A stretch of 64,000 bases of DNA from CAZGAH01 sp964523295 (GCA_964523295.1 CAZGAH010000005.1:36280-100279), one strand, 5' to 3'; shown: positions 46,746 to 57,000, counted from the stretch's first letter. Made by a program: numbers and translations. Notes: generated by a model not told the origin, from the letters alone.

Positions 46746-47261
46746 GTGGAGCAAAAGCGCAGGACATGGAAGGAACGGTTGGGAATAGGGCTTTTTATTT
46801 ACAGTTTCGTGCCCATCTGCACGGTTGAACTGGTGGCGTTGCTGCCGGTGCCGGCGAGCCAGGCCATGGCCTTTGGCGCGGGCTATCTGCTTTCGGGCGA
46901 GCTGGCCTGTTTTACGGCCGTGGCGTTGCTGGGCAAGCCGTTCGTGGTGGCGATGAAAGAAAAGATCATGGGCTTTTTCCGGCGCAAGGCGCCTGCGGCG
47001 CCGGCTACGCCGAAGGTCATCAGCCGGGCGCGGCATTACATCGGCGTAACGATGCTGCTGCTCAGCTTCCTGCCGTATATTATCACTGAGCTGGCGTTAT
47101 TCTTTTCGCATCCGACCGACGCGGATTTGCGCTGGCTCATGCGTCTCTTGTTGTCGGGCGAGGTCTTGTTTTTCGTCAGTCTGTTCGTGCTTGGCGACGA
47201 GTTCTGGGCGCGGCTGAAGCATTTGTTCGAGTGGCCAGGCAAGGAACAGCAGGCAGGCTGA
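46746..47261 (+). CDS. Small membrane protein with transporter-suffix-like domain
   Basis: A 171-residue protein made of two related halves, each with the pattern RLGIGLFIYSFVPICTVELVALL / RHYIGVTMLLLSFLPYIITELALFF followed by a second hydrophobic segment with LLSGE (YLLSGELACFTAVALLG and LLLSGEVLFFVSLFVLG). The internal duplication is clear. A similar fold occurs as a C-terminal suffix of some transporters; the function is unknown. The start is GTG at 46746 after a G-rich sequence; the alternative ATG at 46741 is in another frame. Confidence 0.78.
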   Translation: MEQKRRTWKERLGIGLFIYSFVPICTVELVALLPVPASQAMAFGAGYLLSGELACFTAVALLGKPFVVAMKEKIMGFFRRKAPAAPATPKVISRARHYIGVTMLLLSFLPYIITELALFFSHPTDADLRWLMRLLLSGEVLFFVSLFVLGDEFWARLKHLFEWPGKEQQAG

Positions 47262-47312
47262 GGTCGGAGAGGGGTGTTCGGGCAGTATCACCTGTGATCT
47301 ATGGAGAGTAGC

Positions 47313-48476
47313 ATGGGCAAGACCGTATTGTTGCTGGGATCGGGGGCCATGGGCGAGCTGGCGGCTCAGACCATTGCCGGCAGAGACGAGGTCAAGACGC
47401 TGATCATGGCCGACCGCAATCGTTCCAGGGCGGAGATGGCGGCCTTGAAGTGTCAGGGCGAGACGGTCATCGAGGTTGTGGACGTGACGGACAAGGAACG
47501 GCTCGTGGCGTTGATGCGCCGCGCCGACGTGATCATGAACTGCGTCGGCCCGTTTTTTCGGTTTGGCGTGCCCATTCTCGAGGCAGCCATCGAGGCCGGC
47601 GTCGATTATCTGGACATCTGCGACGATCCGGAGCCGACGAAATCCATGCTCGACCTGGACGCCAAGGCCCGGGCCGCGGGTGTGACGGCAATCATCGGCA
47701 TGGGCGCCAGCCCCGGGATCAACAATCTGCTCGGCGCGTGCGTGTATGAGCGTCTGGATGAAGTGGATCAGCTCATAGCCGGCTGGAACATCGAGGAAAA
47801 GAGCGACGATACGCTGGAGTATTCCGCGGCGATCATCCATTGGATGGAGCAGTGCTCCGGTACGATACTGGAGTGTCATGACGGGAAGCTGGCCCACGGC
47901 AAGCCGCTCGAAGACCTGAAGCTCGACTATCCCGGCCGCGGGCAGCGCACGGTCTATACTGTCGGGCATCCGGAGCCGGTCTCCTTTCACTACTCCTGGC
48001 CCACGGTCAAGGAGACGCATTGCGGCATGGTCATGCCCTCGTCCTGGATCGGCCTGTTCCGGAAGTACCGCGACGCTATCGATTCGGGAAAAATGACGCT
48101 GGAAGAGGCCGGCCGCAGTCTGGTGGACGACTCGGCCAAGGCCAACTGGTTCGACACATTGCTGGCGACGCTGTCGCGGCTGGTGGACGGCCCGCGGCTG
48201 CCGCTGTTCTTTGTTCTGGGCGTGGGGAAGCGCGGCGGCGTGAAAAAGACGGTGGCTGCGTCCATGCAGTCCACGCCGCCGAACATGGCCACCATGACCG
48301 GCATTCCTCTGGCGCTGGGCACGTTGATGCACCTGCGCGGGCAGACCCTGGACAAGGGCGTGATTCCGCCGGAAAAGGCCTTTGCCCCGGCGGCATTCTT
48401 CGAGTTGCTCGCGCCGTATTGCACGATGCCCCGCCCCTGCGCTGCGTCAGAGCTGGTGCACGTTGCGGAGGCCTGA
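47313..48476 (+). CDS. Saccharopine dehydrogenase-family oxidoreductase
   Basis: A 387-residue protein with an N-terminal NAD(P)-binding motif (TVLLLGSGAMGELAAQTIA) and the family's VIMNCVGPFFRFGVPILEAAIEAGVDYLDICDD segment. GMGASPGINNLLGACVYERL follows. The saccharopine dehydrogenase label covers many oxidoreductases acting on amino or keto acids, so the substrate is open. The ATG at 47313 is chosen because GGAG lies six bases before it; an in-frame ATG at 47301 has no such signal. Confidence 0.85.
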   Translation: MGKTVLLLGSGAMGELAAQTIAGRDEVKTLIMADRNRSRAEMAALKCQGETVIEVVDVTDKERLVALMRRADVIMNCVGPFFRFGVPILEAAIEAGVDYLDICDDPEPTKSMLDLDAKARAAGVTAIIGMGASPGINNLLGACVYERLDEVDQLIAGWNIEEKSDDTLEYSAAIIHWMEQCSGTILECHDGKLAHGKPLEDLKLDYPGRGQRTVYTVGHPEPVSFHYSWPTVKETHCGMVMPSSWIGLFRKYRDAIDSGKMTLEEAGRSLVDDSAKANWFDTLLATLSRLVDGPRLPLFFVLGVGKRGGVKKTVAASMQSTPPNMATMTGIPLALGTLMHLRGQTLDKGVIPPEKAFAPAAFFELLAPYCTMPRPCAASELVHVAEA

Positions 48477-48627
48477 GCCGAAGAACGCCCAGTCGGCCCG
48501 CTCCGGGCCTCTGTACGCGCCAGGGACGACGCGTGGCAGCATTGACCGGAGCGGGCATTTTGGAATAATCTCCAACGATACCATTACGTATGCAATTCTT
48601 GCCGCCAGGCTTTCTCCGGAGACGCGC

Positions 48628-50326
48628 ATGAACACGTTCACCCGTCCGAGTTGGTCGAGGCGTCTGTCCTGTCCGTCCGCCGGCGTTGCGGTGCGGCTCC
48701 GAGATATTCCCGGTTCGCTCATCCTGCGGACCGGGATTTTTTTTTCTCTGTGCGTTTGTCCTGCTCTGTGCCATGTCAGCGGAGGCATCCCCGGTGCTCC
48801 AGCTCGATTCCGGCCCCGTCGTGCGCGATGATGACGGCGTATACAAGGGTATTCCCTACGCAGCGCCGCCCGTCGGCCGGCTGCGCTGGCAGCCGCCCCT
48901 GCCGCCGTCGCCCTGGAGCGAGGCCCGCGTGTTCGACAACTTTGGGCCGCTGTGCCCGCAGCCGGACGCCGACGGCGACACCAGCGAGGACTGCCTGACC
49001 CTGAATGTCCGGACACCGGCGGTCGGGGAAGGCCAGCGGCTTCCGGTCATGGTGTTCATCCACGGCGGGGCCTTCACCTCGGGGGCGGGATCGCTGGACC
49101 TGTACGAAGGGGCAGGACTGGTGGAGCAGGGCGTGGTTCTGGTCACGCTCAACTACCGCCTGGGGCCGTTGGGTTTCATGGCCCATCCGCTGCTCTCGGC
49201 CGAATCCGGCACCGGCGTGTCCGGCAACTACGGGCTGCTGGACCAGCAGTCCGCCCTGGCCTGGGTGCGCCGGAACATTGGCGCATTCGGTGGCGATCCG
49301 GGAAATGTGACCGTGTTCGGGCAATCCGCCGGCGCGGAGTCCGTTCTGCTGCATCTGGTCAGTCCGGGCGCGGCCGATCTGTTCAATCGGGCCATCATTC
49401 AGAGTCCCGTGGGCCCTGGTTCGCTCCGACCGCTGAAGACGCCCGAGCGCGGGGTGATTCCTGCAGAGGAAATCGGCAGGCGCATCGCCGCGCGGATGGG
49501 TGCGGACAAAGCTGCGGACGAGCTTGCTGCCCTGCGCGCCGCCGATGCGGACGTCATTCTGGAGGCGGCCCGGCTCGGTCCCTCGGCGGCGGTGGAGGTG
49601 GCCGGCATGATCTGCGGTCCGACCGTGGACGGGGTGCTTATCCCCGAGCATCCGGTCGCACGCATTCGCAGCGGCGCGCAGCACAAAGTGCCGCTTATCG
49701 TGGGCACGGTGGCGAACGAGGCCTCGCTGTTCCTTCCGCATCTGGCTCCGCCGGTGACGACGCCGGCGGCTTACCAGGAGCTGGTCGCGCGGCGCTTCGG
49801 AGCGGAGGCCCCTGCGGTGCTGGCACTGGCGCCGGGAGATCAGGGGCGGTTGTGGAGCGACCTGGACCGTCTGCTCTCGGTGCGCGGGGTAGCATCATAA
49901 AAAGAATTTCTGGTCCGGGAGCAGGTGGCGGCGGGCGTGCCGTGTTACGTCTACCGCTACGTGCAGGCACCTCCGGACGGCGCGCTGGATGCGCTGGCCG
50001 ACGAAGGCGGCGAGGTCGATATCTCCGCCGGGCAGGCCGGCGTGCCGCATAGCGCCGAGTTGTTTACCCTGTTCGGCCTGACCAGTTTTTGGCTCGGATA
50101 CGAGGAAGAGGATAGAACATTGTCGCAGCGTATGCAGGGGTATTGGACGCGGTTCGCGGCAACCGGGGTTCCGGGGGGGAGCGGCGCGGAGTCGCCGGCC
50201 TGGCCGCGCTTCACCCCTGCCGCCCCCGAGCTGTTGGAACTCGCGCACCGGATTACGGTTAAGCCGGCGCGTGCCGATCCGCTCATCCCGCTGGTCGAGC
50301 GTTCCTGGGACACGACAACCTATTGA
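48628..50326 (+). pseudogene. Type B carboxylesterase, disrupted
   Basis: The long frame carries a type B carboxylesterase: GVYKGIPYAAPPVGRLRW, EDCLTLNVRTP, FIHGGAFTSGAG, the nucleophile elbow FGQSAGAES and Glu in TVANEASLF. An in-frame TAA at 49898-49900 follows SVRGVAS, and the same frame then continues with EQVAAGVPCYVYRYVQ and the catalytic His in GVPHSAELFTLFGL to 50326. The likely native start, ATG 48628 with GGAG, is out of frame with the body because of a T9 run at 48737-48745; one T fewer would join the signal peptide. Two lesions suggest decay, although a TTG start at 48686 could yield a truncated product without its His. Confidence 0.75.
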
Positions 50327-50404
50327 CCGACGCGGCTCCGCTGCCGCCGCGCGTACCATCGACCGGGGAGATTTACCCGGCAAACCGTGAAGGATGACAA
50401 GGCT

Positions 50405-51550
50405 ATGAAAGACTGGGACAGCAGAGGGCAGAGGGGCCTGACCGTGCAATTGCTTATCGCGGTGGCGCTGATTCTGACGTTGGGGGGGTGCAAGGAGGAG
50501 GAAAAGCCTTTCGAAAAGCCGCCGACGCCGGTTGAAGTTGTCGCGGTCGAATCGACAGCCGTCGGCGAGTCCCAGACCTATTCGGCGACGCTCATCCCCA
50601 ACGAGCGCGTGGACATGGCCTTCAAGGTCGGCGGTTATGTGAAGGATATCGCCACGGCCCCTGGTCCGGACGGCAAACCGCACATCCTGCAGCGCGGGGA
50701 CAAGGTCACGAAAGGCATGGTTCTGGCCACGCTCAAGGACGACGACTATCAGGCCGCTCTGAAGAAGGCTACGGCGGCGCGTGGCGAGGAAATGGCTTCC
50801 ATCAGGGAGGCAATGGCCAATTTCGAGCGCTACCAGACGCTCTACAACCAGCGCGTGGTAGCGAAAAGCGAACTGGACAAAGCCAGGGAGAAGCTGGACT
50901 ACTACAAGGCCAGCGTAGAGCGCTCCGACCACCAGATCGAGGAGGCCAGGCTCCAGCTCAAGGAAACGGTGCTCAGTTCGCCACTGGAGGCCGTGGTGAT
51001 CAACCGCCCGATCGAAAAAGGCACACTCGCCTCTGCGGGCACGCTGGCCTTTGTTCTGGCCGACCTGAACACAGTCAAGGCGGTTTTCGGCCTGCCCGAC
51101 GTTATGCTGCGCTACGTCTCCCTGGGAAAAACTGCACCCATTCGGGTCGAGGCGATGCCGAACGAGACCTTTACCGGGACCATCACCGCAATTTCCCCAT
51201 CTGCCGATCCCAAGAGCCGGGTTTTCGACGTCGAGGTGAGCATCCCCAATCCGGATCAGCGGCTCAAGGATGGCATGATTGCCTCTGTGATCCTGTCCGG
51301 TACCGCGGGGGCGCAGCTCGTCCTGCCCATCAACGCCGTTGTGCGCGACCCCGCCGATCCGAAAGGTTTCATCGTATACGTAGTGGAGGATGCGGCAGGC
51401 AAGACTGCGGCCAAGGCCCGCAAGGTGGTCATTGGCGACGTCGTCGGCAATCGCGTGACGGCGACTTCCGGGCTGGCTGCGGGCGAAAAGGTCATCACTA
51501 CCGGCGGGACCCTGGTGCATGACGGTGCACCGGTCCGCGTCATCAAATAG
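50405..51550 (+). CDS. RND efflux membrane fusion lipoprotein
   Basis: A 381-residue periplasmic adaptor of the HlyD/AcrA family. Its N-terminus has a lipobox ILTLGGC with Cys29, so it is a lipoprotein. It shows a lipoyl/barrel half (VGGYVKDIATAPG...RGDKVTKGMVLATLKD), a long helical hairpin (YQAALKKATAARGEEMASIREAMANFERYQTLYNQRVVAKSELDKA), the second lipoyl half (VLSSPLEAVVINRPIEKGTLASAGT) and a C-terminal beta domain. It links the RND pump, whose gene starts nine bases after its stop, to an outer membrane channel. GTG 50387 and ATG 50405 are both possible starts. Confidence 0.93.
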   Translation: MKDWDSRGQRGLTVQLLIAVALILTLGGCKEEEKPFEKPPTPVEVVAVESTAVGESQTYSATLIPNERVDMAFKVGGYVKDIATAPGPDGKPHILQRGDKVTKGMVLATLKDDDYQAALKKATAARGEEMASIREAMANFERYQTLYNQRVVAKSELDKAREKLDYYKASVERSDHQIEEARLQLKETVLSSPLEAVVINRPIEKGTLASAGTLAFVLADLNTVKAVFGLPDVMLRYVSLGKTAPIRVEAMPNETFTGTITAISPSADPKSRVFDVEVSIPNPDQRLKDGMIASVILSGTAGAQLVLPINAVVRDPADPKGFIVYVVEDAAGKTAAKARKVVIGDVVGNRVTATSGLAAGEKVITTGGTLVHDGAPVRVIK

Positions 51551-51558
51551 GGGGGGCC

Positions 51559-54500
51559 ATGTCCACGCACCACAGCGACAAAGAACGCATCGCCAAAACG
51601 CACAACCTGGCCAGATATTGCGTCGAGAACCCGCATATCTCGGCCATGCTGCTCATTCTGGTCCTGGTCTGGGGCTGGTTCGGTCTCACAGGCATGCCGC
51701 AACGTAAGGATCCGTATCTGGCCGTTCGCGTAGCCATGGTCCTGTGCCCCTGGTCTGGAATCAACGCCGAACGCATCGAGCAGCAGGTCACCCGCCGACT
51801 CGAGCAGGCCATTGCCGGCAACACGCATGTCAAACGCATTCTCTCGACCACGCGGACCGGGATGTCGGTCATTACCGTGGAGCTGACCGAAGACATAGAG
51901 GAGACCGGAGAGGTATTCGACGACATCGACTTGCGGCTGAAAGCAATCCTCGACCTGCCCCAGGGTGCGGGGCCAGTTATCTTCTTGAAGGACTTTGGCG
52001 ACACGGCGGCACTGATGCTGACCGTGGCCTCGCCGCGGGTTTCCGATGTAGAGGCGGACCTGCGCTCGCGGGAGGTGGTCCGGGTTATCGGCGAGCTGCG
52101 CGCCAAGGCCTCGCATCCTGGAGACCCGGGCGACCCGAGCGAACGGGTGAGCGTAGCCGTCGTCTTCTCTCATGCCATAACGCCGTCCATGGTCAGGCGC
52201 CAGACCGACCTCCTGGCCGCCACCCTCGCGGAAAAAGGCCTGATTTCCGATACGCAGGTCTACGTCGGCCCGAATCTCGTCGTAGTGGACGGCCGCTCGG
52301 AGGCCAAGGATGAGATCCTGCGCGCGGCAATCGATGAATTCGTGACAACGAAAACCCATGTTTCGGAATTGAGTCCGGACATTTGGGAGCCCGCCATCAT
52401 CCGCGACCCCGCCCGTGCGCGAGAGGCATTGCTGGACGTTGCCGGCAGCAAATACAGCTACCGTCAGCTCGAACAGTACACCGACCAGATCGTGCGCCGG
52501 CTGCTCAACGTGCCCATCGTTTCCAAGGTTACGCGCTGGGGGGTGCAACAGGAGACCGTGTATCTGGAATATTCGCAGGAGCGCCTGGCCTCCTACGCCA
52601 TCGACCCCTGGCGCATCAAAGAGGTGCTGAGCGCGCGCAACGTGTCGACCTCGGGCGGCGTTATCGAATTCGGGGGCCAGAACGTCGTCATCGACCCGTC
52701 CGGACGGTTCACCAGCGAGGAGGAAATCGGCAAGACCATCATCGCCGCCTCCGGCAGCGGCAGCGGGGCCTATCTCCGGGATCTGGGCGAGATGGAGCGC
52801 TACTACAGAACGCCTCCTGAAAATCTCAACTATTTCATGTATAAGGACAAGGACGGTCAGTGGCGTCGCTCCTGGGGCATCACCCTGGCAGTGAATATGC
52901 GCCACGGGAAACAGATCAGCGAGTTTTCGGAGGAAGTCGACAAGGCGCTGGCCGAAATCACCTCCAGGCTGCCCGAGGATCTCATCATGGCGCGCACGTC
53001 GGACCAGCCCCGGCAGGTCGAGGAGAATGTCGAGCTGTTCCTCGAGGCCCTGGGCGACGCGGTCTTGCTCGTCGTGCTGGTCTCCTTCATCGGGTTCTGG
53101 GAATGGCGATCGGCGCTGCTCATGGCGTTGTCGATCCCAATCACCCTGGCCATGACCTTCGGCATGATGCACCTCATGCATCTGGACCTCCAGCAGGTTT
53201 CCATCGCCTCGCTCATCCTGGCGCTCGGGCTGCTGGTGGACGACCCGGTGGTGGCCAACGACGCCATAAAACGCGATCTTGCGCTGGGGCACTCGCGCGG
53301 AATTGCCGCCTGGCTCGGGCCTACGAAACTGGCCCGGGCCATCCTGTACGCCACCATCACCAACTGCATCGCCTACCTGCCCTTTCTGCTGCTCAAGGGT
53401 GACACGGGCCGCTATCTGTTCGCCATGCCCGTGGTCATCACCGCCTCGCTGGTGGCCTCGCGGCTGGTCTCCATGAGCTTCATCCCCTTTCTCGGGCGTT
53501 ATCTGCTCATCCGCTCGAACAAACCCGAACCATCGGACGAACATCGCCGCACGAAGGGCTTTTCGGGCATGTATTTCCGCCTGGGAGGCTTTCTCATCGA
53601 TCATCGCTACTGGGTCCTGGCCCTGTCGCTGTTGCCCGTGATCGGGGGCTTTTATCTGCAGACCCAGCTCAAGCCGCAATTCTTTCCCAACGACTTGTCC
53701 TACCTCTTCTACGCCGACGTCTGGTTGCCCGAAGACGCGCCCATTCAGTCTACGGATATGGTAACCCGGCAGGTGGAGGAGGTCATCCGCGAGACGATCG
53801 AGGCCTACGAGAAGGCGCATCCCGGCGAGGATGGCAAGCCCAAGCCAGTACTCAAGCAGGTCACCTCCTTCGTGGGCGGCGGCGGGCCCCGCTTCTGGTT
53901 CTCGGTCTCGCCGGAGCAGTCGCAGCCCAACTATGCGCAGGTGCTCATCGAGATTACCGATAAATGGCTCACGCCCGCGCTCCAGGAACCGTTGCAGACG
54001 GCGATGCAGACCCGGATACCCGGGGCGCGCATCGACGTCCGGCAGCTGGAAAGCGGTGAACCCGTCGGCGTCCCGATTCAGATCCGGCTCATGGGCGAAG
54101 ACATGGCGGAACTGCGCGTCCAGGCGGAAAAGCTGAAGAACCTGTTCCGCAACCTGCCCATGGCCTGGCGCGTGCGCGATGACTGGGGATCGGATATCCT
54201 CAAGGCCAAACTGGTCATCAATCCGGACAGGGCCAACATGACCGGCCTGACCAACGAGGACGTGGCCCGGTCCTCCATGTCGGCCATGAACGGTTTCGAG
54301 GCCACCACGCTGTCCGAGGGGCGGCTCAGCATCCCGGTCATCGTCCGTCTGCGCTCCCAGGAGCGGGCCAGCATCAACGACATCGGCAACCTCTACGTCT
54401 ATTCGCAGTCCAATCCCGAAAAGCGTGTTCCACTGTCGCAAGTGGCCTCACTGGACTTCGACGTGGAAACGGAAAAGATTGCCCGGCGAGATCAGTTCCG

Positions 54501-55190
54501 GACCATCGTGGTCTCCTGCTTCCCGACGCCCGGGCATCTGCCGTCGGAAGTCATCAAGGCGGCCATGCCGCTACTGGACACGTTCAAGGACGCGCTGCCG
54601 CCGGGCATCCGGTTGCAGATCGGCGGCGAGCATGAAAAGCAGGTCAGCGGCTTCAACGACCTGATCATCGTGCTGATCATCTCCGTGGCCGGCATCTACC
54701 TGGCCTTGCTGTTCCAGTTCAAGAACGCCATCAAGCCGTTGATCGTCTTCTCGGCCATACCCTACGGAGCGGCCGGCGCCATTGCCTCGCTGTATGTCAT
54801 GGGCTCGCCGTTCGGATTCATGGCCTTTCTGGGCATCATCAGCCTCATCGGCGTCATCGTGAGCCACGTCATCGTGCTCTTCGACTTTATCGAAGAGAAA
54901 CTCGAGGAGGGCGAGGACCTGCGCACCGCGTTGCTCGACGCCGGCATTCTGCGCCTGCGGCCCGTGCTCATCACCGTGGGCGCCACGGTCATCGCGCTCT
55001 TCCCCCTGGCCTCGTCCGGCGGGCCGTTGNNNNNNNNNNGCCGCTCTGCTACGCCCAGATCGGCGGTCTGACCGTAGCCACGTTCATCACCCTGCTCATG
55101 GTCCCGGTCATCTACTCCATCGCCGCCTTTGACCTGAAGATCATTCCAGCGCAGGTGCCCAAGCAGGAAAGCGAGCCCAAGAGCGAATGA
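51559..55190 (+). CDS. RND-family efflux pump (AcrB-like)
   Basis: A pump of about 1,200 residues with twelve membrane helices. The proton-relay aspartates are in LILALGLLVDDPVVANDAI (TM4), as in AcrB-type transporters. The first helix is ISAMLLILVLVWGWFGLTGMPQRKDPYLAV. A ten-N gap near the end lies between LFPLASSGGPL and PLCYAQIGGLTVATFITLL, which are adjacent in other RND proteins, so little is missing. The last residues are a charged tail. Partner of the fusion protein upstream. The substrates (drug, bile-like compound or heavy metal) cannot be told; the charge pattern is of the hydrophobe type. Confidence 0.92.
55030..55039. other. Assembly gap of ten N inside the RND pump
   Basis: Ten N lie between conserved segments of the final membrane helices (SSGGPL and PLCYAQIGG). 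In related pumps about five residues intervene, so the gap is short. Confidence 0.95.
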
Positions 55191-55220
55191 TCTCACTGTA
55201 AACCACAACAACACAATCCC

Positions 55221-55249
55221 CCCTGCCCCGGACGCCGTCCGGGGCAGGG
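55221..55249 (+). terminator. Strong GC hairpin after the RND pump
   Basis: Thirteen-base arms (55221-55233 and 55237-55249) are perfectly complementary around a three-base loop, 30 bases past the pump stop. No uridine run follows, so the element may be a processing or Rho-linked end. Confidence 0.65.
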
Positions 55250-55455
55250 TAAACACCTCCAGACTACTCACACCGCATCTTTTCTCCTCTGCGGGCCTGG
55301 CGACGAAGCCGGTCAGCATGTCCGCTGCCAGCCCTGGCGCCGTTTCCTGGCGCCGGTTCCTGGTTGACGTCAGCCTGCGCTTTTGTCACCATTCATAAAA
55401 CGCGAGGCAACGCAACCGTGTGCTCGCCGCCCCCCCCCCATTCAAGGAGTTTGCC

Positions 55456-55665
55456 ATGTCCTCGATCATCATTTACGGCAAGAGCAACTGCCCCTACACA
55501 GCACAGGCCCGACAATTCCACGCCGGGCACACCTATTTCGACGTCATCCAGGACCCCTCCCGGTTACAGGAAATGTTGAAGCTTTCGGAAGGCAAACGCC
55601 GGGTGCCTGTCATTGTCGTCGACGGCAAGGTGAGCGTCGGTTTCAACGGGTCCTGAGGTGTCTGA
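55456..55665 (+). CDS. Small glutaredoxin-like (Uxx-star type) protein, candidate selenoprotein
   Basis: A 69-residue protein, counting an in-frame TGA as selenocysteine. It begins MSSIIIYGKSNCPYTAQARQ, with the CPYT redox site, and ends RVPVIVVDGKVSVGFNGS-TGA-Gly-Val-TGA. I recall homologous small glutaredoxin-like proteins of deltaproteobacteria ending in Gly-Thr/Ser-Cys-Gly-Val; reading TGA at 55654-55656 as Sec gives the same end (Ser-Sec-Gly-Val). A SECIS-like hairpin follows directly. If TGA is a stop, the product is 66 residues. The start has AAGGAG seven bases upstream and a C10 tract just before it. The family is certain, the Sec reading likely. Confidence 0.75.
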
Positions 55666-55685
55666 TTCCCGACGGTCGTCGGGAA
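55666..55685 (+). promoter_or_regulatory. Bacterial SECIS-like hairpin
   Basis: Eight-base arms TTCCCGAC and GTCGGGAA close a four-base loop GGTC that begins with two G. The loop starts 17 bases after the candidate Sec codon. Bacterial SECIS elements have a stem-loop about 16-37 bases after the UGA with a G among the first two loop bases, so position, stem and loop all fit. It lies partly beyond the final stop at 55663-55665. Confidence 0.65.
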
Positions 55686-55865
55686 AATGCCAGTCCTGTT
55701 GCTCGGAGCGAAACAAAGTGCGCGGATAGCGCTTGTCAATGGCAAGCGCCTGAAGTATCATGATAAAGCGCCGGTGATTTTCGGCCAGGACCGGGGCGAT
55801 GCTGCGCTTGCGCTCGTCGCCACGGCGTCACGATTCCGGACAAACGGCAAGCAGAGGAGGCAACC

Positions 55866-55940
55866 ATGGAATTTTTCTGGGTCTTTTTCGGTCTGGCGCT
55901 TACGCTGAGCGCTCTGTGTATCATCAAAAAAACCAGCTGA
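55866..55940 (+). CDS. 24-residue putative membrane peptide
   Basis: A very small frame codes for a 24-residue peptide starting MEFFWVFFGLALTLSALCII and ending in two Lys, Thr and Ser: one hydrophobic helix with a positive tail. GAGGAGGCAACC directly before the ATG is an excellent ribosome site, which argues against chance. A hairpin follows at 55995. No family is known for such a short peptide. Confidence 0.5.
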   Translation: MEFFWVFFGLALTLSALCIIKKTS

Positions 55941-55994
55941 CGTCACATCATCGCGCCATGTCCGTCCGGTGCAGCCCGGGCGGCAATCATTTCA

Positions 55995-56018
55995 AACGGC
56001 CCGCTCCGGCGGGCCGTT
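55995..56018 (+). terminator. GC-rich hairpin after the 24-residue frame
   Basis: Perfect ten-base arms AACGGCCCGC and GCGGGCCGTT with a TCCG loop, 54 bases after the small frame's stop. Only a short T-poor tail follows; termination is likely but not certain. Confidence 0.6.
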
Positions 56019-56260
56019 GCTCGTCCTGACGCTCGAACGTTGCCCTTCTGCCACTCTGTGCCCGTCAACACCTCGACATAACAAAAGATTTCTTCCCTGA
56101 ACGTCGCCTGCGCGGTGCTCGCTGCCCGCTCTTCGCCCGAATCAGTCTTCGTACTCTGAGCCTGAGTTTGTGGCATGATTGTTGCTACATGCAGTTCCAG
56201 AGGCATGAAGGCCTCTACGTAGTGCACACCCTCCAACGCGCAGACGGCGAGGATACGGTC

Positions 56261-56614
56261 ATGAAAGAACTGACGAACGAGTGTCGGAAAAATGAATATC
56301 ACGACGTGCTCGACAAGATGAAGCAGGAGCTGCGGCAAGAGGTGCTGCACGAGATCAAGAGCGTGGGCATCCGCCAGAAGCTGTTCTCCGAGTACTACGA
56401 TCTGGCCAATGCCACCGGCAACCTCTTGTTCATGCTGGAAAACGAAAATTTTGCAGGACGGCTCGACGCCAATACCCGACGCGAGTACGACCAGCTGATG
56501 AGCCGGATGAGCAAGAACGGCGTCCGCTGCCAGATTCTGGTCGAAGAGTCCACGGCCGAAGATTACGGACTCTATCTCCAGCAGACCGAGGCCGCATCGG
56601 ATCGCTTGCATTAA
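56261..56614 (+). CDS. Conserved-looking 117-residue hypothetical protein
   Basis: A soluble, strongly charged helical protein (CRKNEYHDVLDKMKQELRQEVLHEIKSVG, LFSEYYDLANATGNLLFMLENENF, RREYDQLMSRMSKNG) with no recognised domain. The start at 56261 (MKELTNECRK) is preferred because GAGG lies nine bases upstream; earlier in-frame Met codons at 56168 and 56189 lack a signal. Normal codon use for this genome. Confidence 0.62.
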   Translation: MKELTNECRKNEYHDVLDKMKQELRQEVLHEIKSVGIRQKLFSEYYDLANATGNLLFMLENENFAGRLDANTRREYDQLMSRMSKNGVRCQILVEESTAEDYGLYLQQTEAASDRLH

Positions 56615-56688
56615 CTCGATACCCGGAAGCCGGAAACACCTTTCCCGGATCGCCTCCTGACGGCGGCCGGTACACAGGGAGCGCAGTC

Positions 56689-57000
56689 ATGACGACCATA
56701 GGAACTCTGCACAACGCGTTGGATACGCTGTCACTGAACATCGCACCCGATGCGCTGAGCGCGCGTCCCGAGGGACGGCCTGTTGCCGGGGAAAATGGCA
56801 CTGGCGACGTCGATGTCAGCATCGATCCGAAAATCCTGAAGCGCATTCAGGCCCAGCTCGCCGACGAAGAGCCGATTTCTTCCGAGCAAGCCATGCGTTC
56901 GCTCGACTTCGTGAGCACGAGCAGCGCCGATGACCTGGCCCAGGCTCACGGCCCGCTCGACGCAGCGCGCGTGTTCCAGCTGCTTGGTCTGGCCAGCTGA
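56689..57000 (+). CDS. 103-residue hypothetical protein
   Basis: Begins MTTIGTLHNALDTLSL and continues with an acidic, low-complexity stretch, an IDPKILKRIQAQLADEEPI segment and the end AARVFQLLGLAS. GGGAG lies upstream of the ATG. No membrane segment or family is recognised. It lies between a hypothetical gene and htpX. Confidence 0.6.
   Translation: MTTIGTLHNALDTLSLNIAPDALSARPEGRPVAGENGTGDVDVSIDPKILKRIQAQLADEEPISSEQAMRSLDFVSTSSADDLAQAHGPLDAARVFQLLGLAS

Noticed and set aside
48686..49900. Carboxylesterase read as an intact gene from TTG 48686
   Set aside because: It would lack its proper signal start and end before the catalytic His, which is found in the same frame after the TAA.
51256..54441. 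Very long open frame on the minus strand opposite the RND genes
   Set aside because: It is the antisense shadow of the RND pump and adaptor, whose family motifs are clear on the plus strand.
55430..55439. C10 tract upstream of the selenoprotein as a phase-variation switch
   Set aside because: It lies outside the frame, before the ribosome site, so slippage would not alter the reading frame; it may alter spacing in the leader only.
55687..55908. Open frame after the glutaredoxin homologue
   Set aside because: It has no ribosome site and no family match and overlaps the small membrane frame in a different phase; probably non-coding.
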